DNA of 45,755 nt, taken from Bacteroidales bacterium (GTDB taxonomy: Bacteria; Bacteroidota; Bacteroidia; Bacteroidales; UBA932). Under the pieces are notes generated by a model, which searched no databases, was not told where the DNA came from, and saw nothing but the letters and a program-made list of their open reading frames with translations. Made by a program: the position numbers and the translations under genes. Of this stretch, positions 25,891 through 35,891 are shown one piece after another. The stretch's first letter is position 1, and each line of letters begins with the position of its first letter. The stretch spans positions 1 to 45,755 of the forward strand of contig JAFSXX010000049.1 of assembly GCA_017443845.1 (NCBI GenBank), written 5' to 3'.

Positions 25891-28601
25891 CAGCACACGA
25901 TATTAATGATCTTTCCGGGAACTACGATCACCTTGCGGGGAGCGCCGCCGTTGAGATAGCGGGCCGTATTGGGATCGGCCAGCACGGCAGCCTCGACCTC
26001 CTTGGGCGAGAGGCTCTTGGAGAGGTTGATCTTGAAACGCATCTTGCCGTTGAAGGAGACGGGATACTCGAACGAATCCTCAACGGTGTAAGCCTCGACA
26101 TACTCGGGGAAGGCGGCATAGGTGATGCTGTCATTATGGCCGAGGCAGTGCCAGAGCTCCTCTGCGATATGGGGTGCGAAAGGCGAGAGGAGGATGGTCA
26201 TAGGCTCCAGGATGGCGCGCTTGCAGCACTTGAGATCGGAAATCTCGTTGACGGCTATCATAAACGCGCTGACGGTCGTATTGAAGGAGAAGTGCTCGAT
26301 GTCGTACTGCTCCTTGGCAATCAGCTTGTGAAGCGCCTTGAGCTCCGCAGCCGAGGGATTATCTTCGCTCACGCGGAAATCGTCGCGGTCGTAGAAAAGA
26401 CCCCAGAACTTGCGCAGGAAGCGGTGTACTCCGTCGATTCCCTTCGTATCCCACGGCTTGCTCTGCTCGAGAGGGCCGAGGAACATCTCGTAGAGACGCA
26501 GCGTATCGGCTCCGTAACGGTCGCAGACATCGTCGGGATTGACCACATTGAACATCGATTTGCTCATCTTCTCGACAGCCCAGCCGCAGATATACTCGCC
26601 GTCCTCGAGGATGAATTCGGCATCGCGGTACTCCGGCATCCAGGCCCTGAAGGCCTCGATATCGAGGCGGTCATTGTGGACGAGGTTCACCAGCACGTGG
26701 ATCTCCGTAGTCTCGTAGTTATCCTTGAGGCCGTAGGAGACAAATGTATTGGTATTGACGATCCTGTAAACGAAATTGGAGCGGCCCTGGATCATGCCCT
26801 GGTTGATGAGTTTCTTGAAAGGCTCCTGCTCGCAGACATAGCCCAGGTCGTAGAGGAACTTGTTCCAGAAGCGGGAATAGATGAGGTGGCCTGTGGCGTG
26901 CTCCGTACCGCCGATATAGAGGTCCACATCCCTCCAGTACTCATCGGCCTCGCGGCTCACGAGAGCCTCGTCGTTATGGGGATCCATATAGCGCAGATAA
27001 TAGGCGCTGCTGCCGGCGAAGCCCGGCATAGTGCTCTTCTCGATGGGACAGCCCTCATATTCCCAGCCCTTCGCACGGCCCAACGGGGGCTCTCCGCTCT
27101 CGGTGGGAAGGAATTTGTCCACCTCAGGAAGCTCGAGCGGCAGTGCGGACTCGGGCATCGCGGTGGCTATACCGTTGTTGTAATAAATCGGGAAAGGTTC
27201 GCCCCAGTAGCGCTGGCGCGAGAAGATGGCGTCGCGCAGGCGGTAGTTGACCTTCCTGCGGCCCAGGCCGTGCTCCTCGATATAATCGATGGCGGCCGGA
27301 ATCGCCTCCTTGACGCTCATTCCGGTAAGGAAGCCGGAGTTGCACATAATACCCTCCTTGGCGTCGAAACTCTCCTCGGAGACGTCGCATCCCTCGATCA
27401 GGGGGATTATCGGCAGATTGAACTGCTTCGCGAACGCATAGTCGCGGCTGTCGTGGGCCGGAACCGCCATGATGGCACCGGTACCGTAACCGGCCAGCAC
27501 ATATTCCGAAATCCAGACGGGAACCTTTTCGCCCGTGAGGGGATTGAAGGCATAGGAGCCGGAGAATACGCCTGTCACCTTGCGGGTCTCGGCGATGCGC
27601 TCACGCTCAGTCTTCTTCTTGGCCTGCAGCAGATAGGCCTCAACGGCCTCCTTCTGCTCCGGCGTTGTGAGTTTCTCCACCCACTCGCTCTCGGGAGCCA
27701 GAACCATGAAGGTAACTCCGAAGATAGTGTCGGCGCGGGTGGTGAAGATGGTCATATCGTACTCCTGCGAGCCGTTGGTCACCTTGAAGACCATCTCGGC
27801 GCCCTGGCTCTTGCCGATCCAGTTGCGCTGCATCTCCTTGAGGGAGTCGGTCCAGTCGATGGTATCGAGACCTTCGAGCAGCCTCTCGGCATAAGCCGAG
27901 ACGCGAAGCTGCCACTGAAGCATCTTCTTCTGCTCCACGGGGAATCCTCCGCGGACCGAATAGCCGTCCTTGACCTCATCGTTGGCCAGCACGGTACCCA
28001 GCTTGGGGCACCAGTTCACAGCAGTCTCGCCCTGGTATGCGATGCGGTACTGCATCAGCAGGTCGGACTGCTCCTTCTCCGTAAGGCCGTCCCAACGTCC
28101 CTCAGCCTTGAACTTCCCGATCAGGGTCTCTATCGGCTCAGCCTTCTGCTTCTCGGGGTTGTACCAGCTGTTGAACATCTTGAGGAACGCCCACTGGGTC
28201 CACTTGTAGTACTTGGGATCGCAGGTGCGGACCTCGCGCGACCAGTCGTAGGAGAAACCGATGCGGTCCATCTGCTGGCGGTAGCGGGCGATGTTCTGCT
28301 CGGTGGTCACGGCCGGATGCTGTCCGGTCTGGATGGCATACTGCTCTGCGGGAAGGCCGAAGGCGTCGTACCCCATCGGGTGCAGCACGTTGAAGCCCTT
28401 CAGGCGCTTGTAGCGGCTGTAAATATCACTTGCAATGTATCCCAGCGGATGTCCCACGTGTAGCCCCGCTCCCGAGGGATAGGGGAACATATCCAGTACA
28501 TAATACTTGGGCTTTGAGGGGTCTGTCTCAGTCCTGAAAGTGTGGTTTTCGGCCCAGAAGGCCTGCCACTTCTTCTCGATTTCCTTGAAATTGTATTCCA
28601 T
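25890..28601 (-). CDS. leuS: Leucyl-tRNA synthetase
   Basis: A 903-residue class I synthetase that charges tRNA-Leu. The HIGH motif is HVGH at residues 48-51 within [16 protein letters not shown], and KMSKS is at 678-682. The CP1 editing domain (residues about 220-420, including [12 protein letters not shown] and [11 protein letters not shown]) appears complete. Length is normal for the family. It has its own -7 box at 28638-28631, 29 bases upstream of the ATG, and is followed by yitT with overlapping stop and start codons. Confidence 0.98.
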   Translation of the reverse strand: MEYNFKEIEKKWQAFWAENHTFRTETDPSKPKYYVLDMFPYPSGAGLHVGHPLGYIASDIYSRYKRLKGFNVLHPMGYDAFGLPAEQYAIQTGQHPAVTTEQNIARYRQQMDRIGFSYDWSREVRTCDPKYYKWTQWAFLKMFNSWYNPEKQKAEPIETLIGKFKAEGRWDGLTEKEQSDLLMQYRIAYQGETAVNWCPKLGTVLANDEVKDGYSVRGGFPVEQKKMLQWQLRVSAYAERLLEGLDTIDWTDSLKEMQRNWIGKSQGAEMVFKVTNGSQEYDMTIFTTRADTIFGVTFMVLAPESEWVEKLTTPEQKEAVEAYLLQAKKKTERERIAETRKVTGVFSGSYAFNPLTGEKVPVWISEYVLAGYGTGAIMAVPAHDSRDYAFAKQFNLPIIPLIEGCDVSEESFDAKEGIMCNSGFLTGMSVKEAIPAAIDYIEEHGLGRRKVNYRLRDAIFSRQRYWGEPFPIYYNNGIATAMPESALPLELPEVDKFLPTESGEPPLGRAKGWEYEGCPIEKSTMPGFAGSSAYYLRYMDPHNDEALVSREADEYWRDVDLYIGGTEHATGHLIYSRFWNKFLYDLGYVCEQEPFKKLINQGMIQGRSNFVYRIVNTNTFVSYGLKDNYETTEIHVLVNLVHNDRLDIEAFRAWMPEYRDAEFILEDGEYICGWAVEKMSKSMFNVVNPDDVCDRYGADTLRLYEMFLGPLEQSKPWDTKGIDGVHRFLRKFWGLFYDRDDFRVSEDNPSAAELKALHKLIAKEQYDIEHFSFNTTVSAFMIAVNEISDLKCCKRAILEPMTILLSPFAPHIAEELWHCLGHNDSITYAAFPEYVEAYTVEDSFEYPVSFNGKMRFKINLSKSLSPKEVEAAVLADPNTARYLNGGAPRKVIVVPGKIINIVC

Positions 28602-28630
28602 TGCGGGTGATATTACATTGATATAACCCG

Positions 28631-28638
28631 CAAATTTA
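28631..28638 (-). promoter_or_regulatory. -7 promoter box of leuS
   Basis: Minus strand TAAATTTG, a full TAnnTTTG match, 29 bases before the leuS ATG in the short gap after the upstream outer-membrane protein gene. Only a weak CTTG is found 22 bases upstream. Confidence 0.5.
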
Positions 28639-28646
28639 TAAAAAAG

Positions 28647-29795
28647 TCAGAAGCAATATGCAAGATTGAACGATACAATGTCCATAACGTTGGTCATCGA
28701 AGGCAGCCAGCTGAGATGGCCCGATCCGATGGAATACCTTAGTTCTGCCCGGATATGCCTGTATCTATATCCGAGTCCGAAGGCACCCCGCAGCGCTCCC
28801 GTAGGCTTGTAGTCTTTGTTGAGCAGGAAATATTTGTAATAAACAGGAACTTCAAGACCGACTATGGCATTCGCGAAAAGCCTGCTGTTGCCATTGAGAT
28901 AGAGATTGTAGCGGATTGCCACCGGTACGCACAGATTTAACAGCCGCACATAATTGTAAGCCTCTGAACCATTGTATTTCTCATACGAGCTCTTCATATT
29001 GATGTATTGCAGCGACGGTTGAAATGCGGCTGATAAGCGCCTGGCGGCAAAGGGAAAGAAATACTCCGCCTCAAAACCCGCATAAGCGCAAGGATTGTTT
29101 TCATAGAAGATATCAACGAAGTACTTCGCTTGATAATAGAAATCTGCTACTCCGCCGCCGGCAAAGACAGCCATTTCCACCTTTTCCTTCGCTTTGGGCT
29201 TTACTTCTTCGAAAAGCTTGAGAAGATCGGTAGCTGTGTATGAAATAGTTGCCAATTTAGAAGAGGAGATATCTGCCACTCCCGGGAATTGTTTGACCTG
29301 CTCCCTGTAACCGGAATTGATGCGGATACTGCCGCTCGCGAGATCCCTGTACTTCTTGTAGACCAACGGTACTGTCACACCTCCCATCTCATAGAAATAG
29401 AGCGGCCGCTCGTTGTAATACTCATAAAGGGATATGTCCCCATTGTGAAGAACCTTCAGGAAAACCGTCCTCTTCTCATACTCCGGCATCCTGTTTACAG
29501 AAAGGTTGTCGACGGATAAAGGCGAGGTATCGACATTCACCTCACGCCTGATGAAATCCGCTCCCTGAACACCGAAGGCACTTATTTCAGGCACGGTCGC
29601 CGTAATCTCGGCACTATCTTCGGACAGTTTATAAACGACCTTCTCAGGAGAATACAGCCATCCGTAATCCTTGATCAGGCACTCCGTCCTGACACCCTGG
29701 TTGTCAATCACATATCCAGGTTTGAACACGACTTGGGCGGAAACGGTGCCCAACGATATCAGGATTCCGACAATAAGGGAGAGTTTTCGCTTCAT
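28647..29795 (-). CDS. Exported protein with outer-membrane barrel-like C-terminus
   Basis: I do not recognise this 382-residue protein. It has a signal peptide (about residues 1-20, ending VSAQ). Residues 21-200 look like a soluble mixed domain with repeated YYNERPLYFYEMG-type aromatic strands. From about 205 onward, Gly/aromatic strands (FAGGGVADFYYQAKYF, YAGFEAEYFFPFAARR, LGYRYRHIRAELRYS, ending LAYCF) indicate an eight-stranded outer-membrane barrel of the PorT type. It looks less GC-rich than its neighbours by eye. It lies 17 bases after the M28/TonB gene, at the end of the four-gene run that starts with the SPOR lipoprotein, and leuS begins 45 bases beyond its stop under its own promoter. 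Confidence 0.6.
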   Translation of the reverse strand: MKRKLSLIVGILISLGTVSAQVVFKPGYVIDNQGVRTECLIKDYGWLYSPEKVVYKLSEDSAEITATVPEISAFGVQGADFIRREVNVDTSPLSVDNLSVNRMPEYEKRTVFLKVLHNGDISLYEYYNERPLYFYEMGGVTVPLVYKKYRDLASGSIRINSGYREQVKQFPGVADISSSKLATISYTATDLLKLFEEVKPKAKEKVEMAVFAGGGVADFYYQAKYFVDIFYENNPCAYAGFEAEYFFPFAARRLSAAFQPSLQYINMKSSYEKYNGSEAYNYVRLLNLCVPVAIRYNLYLNGNSRLFANAIVGLEVPVYYKYFLLNKDYKPTGALRGAFGLGYRYRHIRAELRYSIGSGHLSWLPSMTNVMDIVSFNLAYCF

Positions 29796-29812
29796 GACTA
29801 AACTTTAGATTG

Positions 29813-31087
29813 TTATTTGAGACGGAATTCGACAGGGAGCACTATGCGGGTACGTACCGCCTTGCCCTTGATTTCGCCGGGGGTCCATTTGGGAGAGACC
29901 TTGATGACCCGGAGGGCCTCTTCGTCGAGCCGTCCGTCGAGGCTCTTGACAACCTCCACATCGGATACCGAGCCGTCCTTCTCGATGACAAAGCCGACGG
30001 TAACCTTGCCGCTTACCCCGTCGCGCACGGCCGAGGCGGGATACTTGAGGTATTTGTAAACCCATTCCCTGAGGAACTTGCGCTCGTCGCCCCGGAAGAA
30101 CTGCGGACGCTTGTCCAGATCGGAAGGCGAATAAACAGGCTCAGCGGCCTGTGCTACTGCCTTATCCTCCTTTATGGAGCCGTTGGCGATGGTCTGCAGG
30201 AAGTAGAAAATATAGTTGCAGGAGCGCTCCATGTCCTTGTACTGCACAAGTGAGGCCACGTCGCGGGCGGAGTGGTACTCCCTGCTTATGCCGGTGGTAA
30301 AATGGAACGCGGGAATCCCCTTCTCATAGAAGGGCAGATAATCCGACTGCGGGAAAAAGCCGTCGGAGAGTATGGGCGGAGTCACAACGGGGCGCTCAGC
30401 CGTAATGTCCGCGAGGCGGGCCAGATCGCCAGCGGGAAGGGTCGAATAGAGCCGGAAGGGATTCTGCTCCCCGCCGCGGCCTAGCAGGTCGAGATTGACC
30501 ATCGCCTTGACATCTCCGATGCGGGTGAATGCCCGGTTCACAAAATACCAGGCTCCGGCATTTCCCTGCTCCCCGGCCCCGAAGCCCACGAAAATCACAG
30601 ACCGTGCGAAAAGGGCGGAATGAGCGGCCACCATACGGGCGAGCTCGATCAGGCAGGCCGTACCGGAAGCGTTGCCGTCAGCACCGGGATATATCTGGAG
30701 CACCTTGCGGCCGTTGACCGTCATCACATTGGCTCCCGGGGCGTCGATATGCGCGCCTACTACGATATACTCATCGCGCAGGGCGGGATCGCTGCCGTCC
30801 ACGATGCCGACGATATTGGCCGAAGCTATCTCCCCGCTCTCGAGGGCCATCTTGAAATCCTGCCCCTCCACGCCGGTGAGCATCACCACTCCGGCCTGCT
30901 CGAGCTGGTCATATACATAACGGGCAGCCTTCCTCTCCCCCTGCGACCCGGCCGCACGCCCCTCCAGGGCGTCGGAAGCAAGGTATTCGACGTGTTTGCG
31001 CAGCTGGGGCGCGACATTAAAATTTTGTGCAGCGAGGGTCCCCGCTGCACAAAATATCAGGAGAGAAAGAACTGTCCTTAACTTCAT
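29813..31087 (-). CDS. M28-type peptidase fused to TonB C-terminal domain, general base altered
   Basis: A 424-residue exported protein (signal to about residue 20, LAAQ). Residues 25-315 are an M28 zinc-peptidase fold with probable metal ligands His113 (GAHID), Asp137 (GADGNASG), Glu173, Asp200 (NLDLLGR) and His272 (YHSARD). The usual Glu-Glu pair, where the first Glu is the general base, reads Ala-Gly-Glu (GFGAGEQG), so position 172 is Gly; the codon is GGG, one change from GAG. Residues 335-424 are a TonB C-terminal domain (YLKYPASAV, GKVTVGFVIEKDGSV, LDEEALRVI, PKWTPG). No membrane anchor follows the signal peptide. One base separates it from the gcvT stop. It is possibly a non-catalytic periplasmic binding or scaffold protein; this is inference. 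Confidence 0.78.
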   Translation of the reverse strand: MKLRTVLSLLIFCAAGTLAAQNFNVAPQLRKHVEYLASDALEGRAAGSQGERKAARYVYDQLEQAGVVMLTGVEGQDFKMALESGEIASANIVGIVDGSDPALRDEYIVVGAHIDAPGANVMTVNGRKVLQIYPGADGNASGTACLIELARMVAAHSALFARSVIFVGFGAGEQGNAGAWYFVNRAFTRIGDVKAMVNLDLLGRGGEQNPFRLYSTLPAGDLARLADITAERPVVTPPILSDGFFPQSDYLPFYEKGIPAFHFTTGISREYHSARDVASLVQYKDMERSCNYIFYFLQTIANGSIKEDKAVAQAAEPVYSPSDLDKRPQFFRGDERKFLREWVYKYLKYPASAVRDGVSGKVTVGFVIEKDGSVSDVEVVKSLDGRLDEEALRVIKVSPKWTPGEIKGKAVRTRIVLPVEFRLK

Positions 31088-31088
31088 T

Positions 31089-32198
31089 TTACTGGGCTTT
31101 GTAGAACGGAGCCTTGACCACTACGGCCTTGAGCAGTTTGCCGCGGATGTCCATATAGATCTCGGTTCCGAGCTTGTTGAAGGGTACATCAACATAACCC
31201 ATGCCAATCGCCTTCTTGACGGTAGGGCCCATTGTTCCGGAAGTTACGTGGCCGATCTTGTTGCCCTCCGCGTCGCAGATGGGGGTCTCGTGGCGTGCGA
31301 TTCCGCGGTCCACCAGTTCGAAAGCGACGAGCTTGCGCTTCAGGCCGGCTTCCTTCTGGGCGAGGAGATACTCCTTGTCCACAAAGTCGCCCTTTACATC
31401 GTTGAACTTGGTGATCCAGCCGAGGCCGGCCTCAAGCGGGGAGGTGGTGTCGTCGATATCGTTGCCGTAGAGGCAGAATCCCATCTCCAGGCGCAGGGTG
31501 TCGCGTGCGCCGAGGCCGATAGGCTTGATGCCGTAAGGCTCGCCTGCTGCAAAGACAGCGTCCCAGAGCTGCATAGCGTACTTGTTGGGCACATAGACCT
31601 CGCATCCGCCGCTGCCGGTATAACCGGTGGTGGAGAAGATGGCGTCGTGAATGCCTGCGACCTCGATCTGCTTGAAGGTGTAGTACTCCATATCGGTGAC
31701 ATTCTCCTTGCAGAGCTTCTGCATCACCTCGAGTGCCTTGGGGCCCTGGATAGCGAGCTGCGCGGTCTCGTCAGAGAGGTTGCGCAGATCCTTGCCGACC
31801 TCGAGGCCGAACTTGGGAGCATACTTGCAGAGATGGTTCCAGTCCTTCTCGATATTGGCTGCGTTGACTGCCAGAAGATACTTCTCGGTATTGAAGCAAT
31901 ATACGATGAAATCGTCCACGATGCCACCCTTTCCGTTGGGGAAGCAGGTGTACTGTGCCTTGCCGGGGAAAAGAACGGAAACGTCGTTCGAAGAGACATA
32001 CTGGAGGAATGCGAGGGCCTTGGGGCCGGTGACCCAGATTTCGCCCATGTGGGAAACGTCGAATACGCCGACGCCCTCGCGGACGACTGCGTGCTCCTCA
32101 TTGATGCCTGTGTACTGGATAGGCATGTTGTAACCTGCGAACGGGGCCATCTTGGCGCCGAGGGCAATGTGTTTTTCGGTAAAAGGGGTATTTTTCAT
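31089..32198 (-). CDS. gcvT: Aminomethyltransferase (glycine cleavage T-protein)
   Basis: A 369-residue GcvT that transfers the methylene group of glycine, via lipoyl H-protein, to tetrahydrofolate. Family signatures are [16 protein letters not shown] and [12 protein letters not shown] near the N-terminus, [11 protein letters not shown] in the middle and the C-terminal barrel ([19 protein letters not shown]). The frame extends to 32270, but ATG at 32198 overlaps the stop of the SPOR-like gene (ATGA) and begins the family N-terminus [10 protein letters not shown]. No other gcv genes are adjacent, so the rest of the system is elsewhere. It is co-transcribed with the SPOR-like lipoprotein and the M28/TonB gene. 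Confidence 0.95.
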   Translation of the reverse strand: MKNTPFTEKHIALGAKMAPFAGYNMPIQYTGINEEHAVVREGVGVFDVSHMGEIWVTGPKALAFLQYVSSNDVSVLFPGKAQYTCFPNGKGGIVDDFIVYCFNTEKYLLAVNAANIEKDWNHLCKYAPKFGLEVGKDLRNLSDETAQLAIQGPKALEVMQKLCKENVTDMEYYTFKQIEVAGIHDAIFSTTGYTGSGGCEVYVPNKYAMQLWDAVFAAGEPYGIKPIGLGARDTLRLEMGFCLYGNDIDDTTSPLEAGLGWITKFNDVKGDFVDKEYLLAQKEAGLKRKLVAFELVDRGIARHETPICDAEGNKIGHVTSGTMGPTVKKAIGMGYVDVPFNKLGTEIYMDIRGKLLKAVVVKAPFYKAQ

Positions 32199-32692
32199 TG
32201 CTGTAAAGATATTTTTTGTTGTTCGATAGCTTGGATTTCGCGCTGCGCGTCGTAAATGCACATCTCCCATCGGAACGAGGGGTCGGATGCGAGCTCTCTC
32301 ATTCTGGAGAGGGCCACGGAATTGGTGTCGGAACTGAAGAGGGTGACGGAGGTGCGTCCGCCGCGGATGCTGAGAAGGCGAGCCTCAACTCCGGCCGCCT
32401 CGAGTTCATCCAGGACGGAGATCGCATTGAGGGAATCCTTGAAAGTGCCTGCGAGCACATTGAACCTGTGCTGCGGGATGCCGCTGTAGCGCTCCGCGCG
32501 CTTCTGCTCCTCGAGGAGCCGGGCCGCCCTGAGGGCCGAATCGATTCGGGCCTGCTCTTCGGCTGCGAGGCGTTCCCTTACGGCCTGGATATCGGCCGAA
32601 GTGGGCTTGCCGAGGGAGGCGCGGACAAAGTCGCAGCTTCCTGCGAGGAAGAGCAGCGGGACGAGCCCCAGGGCAAAGATTCGCAACTTCAT
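32195..32692 (-). CDS. SPOR-like domain lipoprotein
   Basis: A 165-residue lipoprotein (leader then LAGSC, Cys20). Residues about 25-70 are a charged helix ([35 protein letters not shown]), and 73-145 have the beta-alpha-beta repeat of a SPOR domain ([46 protein letters not shown]). SPOR domains bind denuded peptidoglycan, usually at division sites. It is the first gene of a four-gene run with gcvT, the M28/TonB gene and the barrel gene. A -7 box lies 24 bases upstream. Role in envelope maintenance is inference. Confidence 0.72.
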   Translation of the reverse strand: MKLRIFALGLVPLLFLAGSCDFVRASLGKPTSADIQAVRERLAAEEQARIDSALRAARLLEEQKRAERYSGIPQHRFNVLAGTFKDSLNAISVLDELEAAGVEARLLSIRGGRTSVTLFSSDTNSVALSRMRELASDPSFRWEMCIYDAQREIQAIEQQKISLQQ

Positions 32693-32716
32693 CTGTTTTA
32701 TGCGGTTATAACCTCA

Positions 32717-32724
32717 CAAAGATA
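32717..32724 (-). promoter_or_regulatory. -7 promoter box of the SPOR-gcvT operon
   Basis: Minus strand TATCTTTG, 24 bases before the SPOR-like ATG, in the 74-base divergent gap with phoH. For phoH, TAACTTTA at 32738-32745 is a near-match on the plus strand. Confidence 0.5.
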
Positions 32725-32766
32725 TAGAATAAAAATGTAACTTTACGCAGAAAAGAAAAATTCGAA

Positions 32767-33744
32767 ATGGAGAAAAAGATAACGATAGACGAAATCAATC
32801 CCGTAGAGATATACGGAGTCAATAACCGCCTCTTCAACCTGCTTGCCAGCCGCTTCCCAAAGCTCAAGGCAATCGCCCGCGGGGACGGTATCACGCTGGT
32901 CGGCACGGATGACGACATAGCGGCCTTCGAAGCCAAATTCAACGCCCTTATGGCCAAGCGCGCCCGCAAGAACAACCTCACCGAATACGACGTGGACGAA
33001 CTCTTCGACGGCGTGACTCCGGCCCACAACCCCGAAATGGGAATGGTGGACCTGGCCGACGGGGAGAACATCATAGTTTATGGCAACGACGGCAAACCCG
33101 TCCGCGCCCGCACCAAAAACCAGAAGAAGCTGGTGAAGGAGTACTACAAAAACGACTTGCTTTTCGCTGTCGGCCCTGCAGGTACAGGAAAGACATATAC
33201 TGCCATTGCACTGGCGGTGCGCGCGCTCAAGAACCGGGAGGTCAAGCGCCTGATCCTCACCCGTCCCGCCGTGGAGGCCGGCGAGAGGCTCGGATTCCTG
33301 CCGGGCGACCTCAAGGAGAAGCTCGACCCCTACCTCCAGCCCCTCTACGACGCCCTCCAGGATATGATTCCCTCCAAAAGGCTCCAGTCGTTCATGGAGG
33401 ATGGCACCATCCAGATAGCGCCTCTGGCCTATATGCGCGGCCGCACCCTCGACCGTGCCTTCGTAATCCTCGACGAGGCCCAGAACACCTCTCTCGGACA
33501 GCTCAAGATGTTCCTTACCCGTATGGGCGCCGACGCCAAGTTCATAGTCACCGGCGACGCAACCCAGATAGACCTCCCCAACAAAAAGGATTCAGGCCTG
33601 GTAAGGGGAATGGAACTGGTACGCAATATCCGCGGCATCTCGGTGGTCGAATTCGGCAAGGAGGACATAGTACGCCATCCCCTTGTCACCAAGATCGTGG
33701 ATGCATTCGAGAAAGACGCCGCAGCGCGGGGAACTGTGGAATAA
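32767..33744 (+). CDS. phoH: PhoH-like ATPase
   Basis: A 325-residue PhoH family P-loop ATPase. Walker A is GPAGTGKT at 136-143, Walker B is VILDEAQN near residue 234, and the N-terminal 110 residues form the usual KH-like RNA-binding region. The family is linked to RNA handling and the phosphate or stress response, but its precise role is not settled. The stop lies three bases from the convergent stop of the FISUMP lipoprotein gene. Confidence 0.92.
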   Translation: MEKKITIDEINPVEIYGVNNRLFNLLASRFPKLKAIARGDGITLVGTDDDIAAFEAKFNALMAKRARKNNLTEYDVDELFDGVTPAHNPEMGMVDLADGENIIVYGNDGKPVRARTKNQKKLVKEYYKNDLLFAVGPAGTGKTYTAIALAVRALKNREVKRLILTRPAVEAGERLGFLPGDLKEKLDPYLQPLYDALQDMIPSKRLQSFMEDGTIQIAPLAYMRGRTLDRAFVILDEAQNTSLGQLKMFLTRMGADAKFIVTGDATQIDLPNKKDSGLVRGMELVRNIRGISVVEFGKEDIVRHPLVTKIVDAFEKDAAARGTVE

Positions 33745-33747
33745 GAT

Positions 33748-34767
33748 TTACCTGTGAAGCCTGACGCATCGCACCGAAGCGCCGAAACCGTCGCGGTAGG
33801 AGGCGCTCATCGGGAATGACGAGAGATCCTCGTAGATATACCTGAAATAAGCCTGGGTGCCGCTCTTGGCGGTTGAACTCCACCAGAAGCCATACTTGGT
33901 GTAGTCGTTGAAGGAGAGATTGTCGCGCATCGTGCTTCCCACAGGCACTCCGTTCCAGCCGAAGTCGTTGGTATGTTCGTTATCGGGCGAATAGACCCAG
34001 AGCTTGACGTCATTGAGAAAGACCTGTGCGGACGCTTTTTCACCAAGGCCTACCCACTTGTCGCTGAATGAAGACACCTTGCCGCCGCTCATGGCGGATG
34101 CCAGATCCACCCAGTCCTCGTTGGTAGGCACGCTCCAGCCTTCAGGGCAGGCGCCGCGGGGGCCGTTTGCCAGACCCGAAGCCTCAACTCCGCCGGTAGC
34201 CTCGTCCCAACTGTAGAGACGCCCGAAGAAGGGATGGGTCACCGGAGCATTCCGGAATGCCACTCCCGCACCGTCCCAGGCCAGGTTCTGCGCAAACCAG
34301 TCCAGGTTGCCGATGGTTACGTACTGATAACTGTTTCCGTCCCTTTGGTCAACGATCGATTTCCCCGAATATTTGATGCCTTTGAATGAGGCGTCTCGGG
34401 CGGTATCGACGGTGGTGAAAGTTACAGTCTTGGAGGTTGAGTAGTATCCTTCGCTCTGCGCCACCGCGGTGATGGAGAAGGTGCCGATACTGTCGGGAAT
34501 CCGGACCGTAACCCTTTGGGTAGCCACGGAATCGGCCAGAAGGGAGGATGAATACCACTTGTAAACGATGTCATCAGGATATGTGATGCCGCCGGCCTCG
34601 AGGGTTACGATATCGCCCTTGAGGACAAATTCGGGCAGGTCAAAGGTGACGCTGCCTTCAAGCGAGGGTTTCGTCTCTGTCTCCTCCTCCTTCTTGCAGG
34701 AGACGGCTACAAACAACACCGCAAATGCGGCGAGAAGTATCAGTCTGAATGATTTCTTCATCGACAT
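33748..34767 (-). CDS. FISUMP-domain lipoprotein
   Basis: A 339-residue lipoprotein (leader then VAVSC followed by KKEEE). Residues about 40-120 look like an Ig-like beta domain. The C-terminal 200 residues are a FISUMP domain: DQRDGNSYQYVTIGNLDWFAQNLAWDG, RLYSWDEATGG, CPEGWSVPTNEDWVDLASAM and the closing GASVRCVRL. It is likely surface-exposed; function is unknown. Two ATGs (34767 and 34761) are equally plausible. It shares its C-terminal domain type with the 20855-22669 protein but stands alone, convergent with phoH and divergent from apbE. Confidence 0.82.
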   Translation of the reverse strand: MSMKKSFRLILLAAFAVLFVAVSCKKEEETETKPSLEGSVTFDLPEFVLKGDIVTLEAGGITYPDDIVYKWYSSSLLADSVATQRVTVRIPDSIGTFSITAVAQSEGYYSTSKTVTFTTVDTARDASFKGIKYSGKSIVDQRDGNSYQYVTIGNLDWFAQNLAWDGAGVAFRNAPVTHPFFGRLYSWDEATGGVEASGLANGPRGACPEGWSVPTNEDWVDLASAMSGGKVSSFSDKWVGLGEKASAQVFLNDVKLWVYSPDNEHTNDFGWNGVPVGSTMRDNLSFNDYTKYGFWWSSTAKSGTQAYFRYIYEDLSSFPMSASYRDGFGASVRCVRLHR

Positions 34768-34811
34768 CGTTTTACAAACTGCAAATATGCATAATTTTTT
34801 CGGAATATCCG

Positions 34812-34819
34812 TAAATTTG
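34812..34819 (+). promoter_or_regulatory. -7 promoter box of apbE
   Basis: TAAATTTG matches TAnnTTTG, 31 bases before the apbE ATG. No clear -33 box was found. Confidence 0.5.
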
Positions 34820-34850
34820 CATCCGGTCGCACCAAAACCGTGCCAGCGAT

Positions 34851-35891
34851 ATGAAACTCACCCGATTCGGACTCCTTGCAGCAGTCATCCTGCTTACCGC
34901 CGCCTGCTCAGACGCGGGGCGCTACATAACAGTCGAAGGTTTCGCCCAGGGAGGCACCTGGCACCTTATATGCCGCCTGCCGCAGGGCGTAAGGCCCCAG
35001 CAGGTCAAGGCCACGGCGGACAGCCTCCTGCTCGAAATTGACCGCTCTGTCTCGGGCTACAACCGGGGCTCGCTCCTCTCCCGCCTCAACGCAGGCGAGG
35101 TTCTTCCGCTCGACAGGCACTTCATAGCCAACTTCGAGATGTCCAGAAAAGTCTGGGAAATCAGCGGCGGGGCGTTCGACCCTTCGGCAGCCCCCCTGTT
35201 CGACTTGTGGGGATTCGGATTCACAGGCGAAGAGACGGTCTCAGAGAGGGCTGTGGACAGCATTATGGCCTTTGTCGGGATGGACCATTTCTCGCTGGAG
35301 CAGCGCGACGGGAAGACATTCCTGCTGCGCGACGACCCCCGTTGCAAGCTCAATTTCAACGCCATCGCCCAGGGTTACAGCTGCGACTGCATCGCCTCCG
35401 CCCTGGAAGGACTCGGATGCCGGGACTACCTGGTCGAAGTCGGCCGCGAGATAGTCTGCAAAGGCCTCAGCTCCCGCGGAGGGAAGTGGCGCATCGCACT
35501 GGAAAAGCCTGTCGATGGGGCCGAGGAGGGCAACGGACAGATACAGGAGACCCTCGAACTGACCGACTGCGGCATAGTCACCTCCGGCAATTATCGCAAA
35601 TTCTACGAGAAAGACGGCAAGAAATACGCCCATACCATCGACCCTCACACCGGCCGCCCCGTAACACATAACCTCCTGAGCGCCACGGTAATACTTTCAA
35701 ACGCTCCCTCCTCCGTCATACCCGGCCCAGACCCTTCCGTCATGCCCGGCCCAGACCGGGCATCTCCCGCCTCCCCCCTCGCTTCCTATGCCGACGCCTA
35801 CGCCACCTGGATGATGGTAATCGGCGGCGACGCTGCCCGCGCCGCCGCCGATACGCTCCCCGGTGTGGAGGTGATTCTTATAGGAGAATAA
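34851..35891 (+). CDS. apbE: FAD:protein FMN transferase (ApbE)
   Basis: A 346-residue lipoprotein (LTAAC leader) that covalently attaches FMN to Thr/Ser of flavoproteins such as the NqrB, NqrC and RnfG subunits. Signatures are GTWHLI near the N-terminus, [27 protein letters not shown] (flavin and metal site), [11 protein letters not shown], and DAYATWMM near the C-terminus (metal-binding Asp). Between VILSNAP and SYADAY there is a 20-odd residue low-complexity insertion (SVIPGPDP then SVMPGPDR) encoded by a palindromic DNA repeat that keeps frame. The 3' end overlaps the convergent fumarase gene by 14 bases. No Rnf or Nqr gene is in the window. Confidence 0.92.
   Translation: MKLTRFGLLAAVILLTAACSDAGRYITVEGFAQGGTWHLICRLPQGVRPQQVKATADSLLLEIDRSVSGYNRGSLLSRLNAGEVLPLDRHFIANFEMSRKVWEISGGAFDPSAAPLFDLWGFGFTGEETVSERAVDSIMAFVGMDHFSLEQRDGKTFLLRDDPRCKLNFNAIAQGYSCDCIASALEGLGCRDYLVEVGREIVCKGLSSRGGKWRIALEKPVDGAEEGNGQIQETLELTDCGIVTSGNYRKFYEKDGKKYAHTIDPHTGRPVTHNLLSATVILSNAPSSVIPGPDPSVMPGPDRASPASPLASYADAYATWMMVIGGDAARAAADTLPGVEVILIGE
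35713..35763. repeat. Palindromic (REP-like) repeat inside apbE
   Basis: Two direct copies of a 21-base unit (35713-35733 and 35737-35757) differ at one base and are spaced by 24, which keeps the reading frame. The second copy is completed to a perfect palindrome ATGCCCGG-cccaga-CCGGGCAT at 35742-35763. The pattern GTCATGCCCGG...CCGGGCAT is typical of dispersed repeats. Inserted in a surface loop, it adds about 20 residues. Confidence 0.75.

Noticed and set aside
25872-28463. Long open frame on the plus strand opposite leuS (and similar ones opposite 9796-12639, 4793-6967 and 12859-14562)
   Set aside because: These are antisense shadows of GC-rich genes with strong third-position bias; their translations lack recognisable domains, while the minus-strand frames carry clear motifs.
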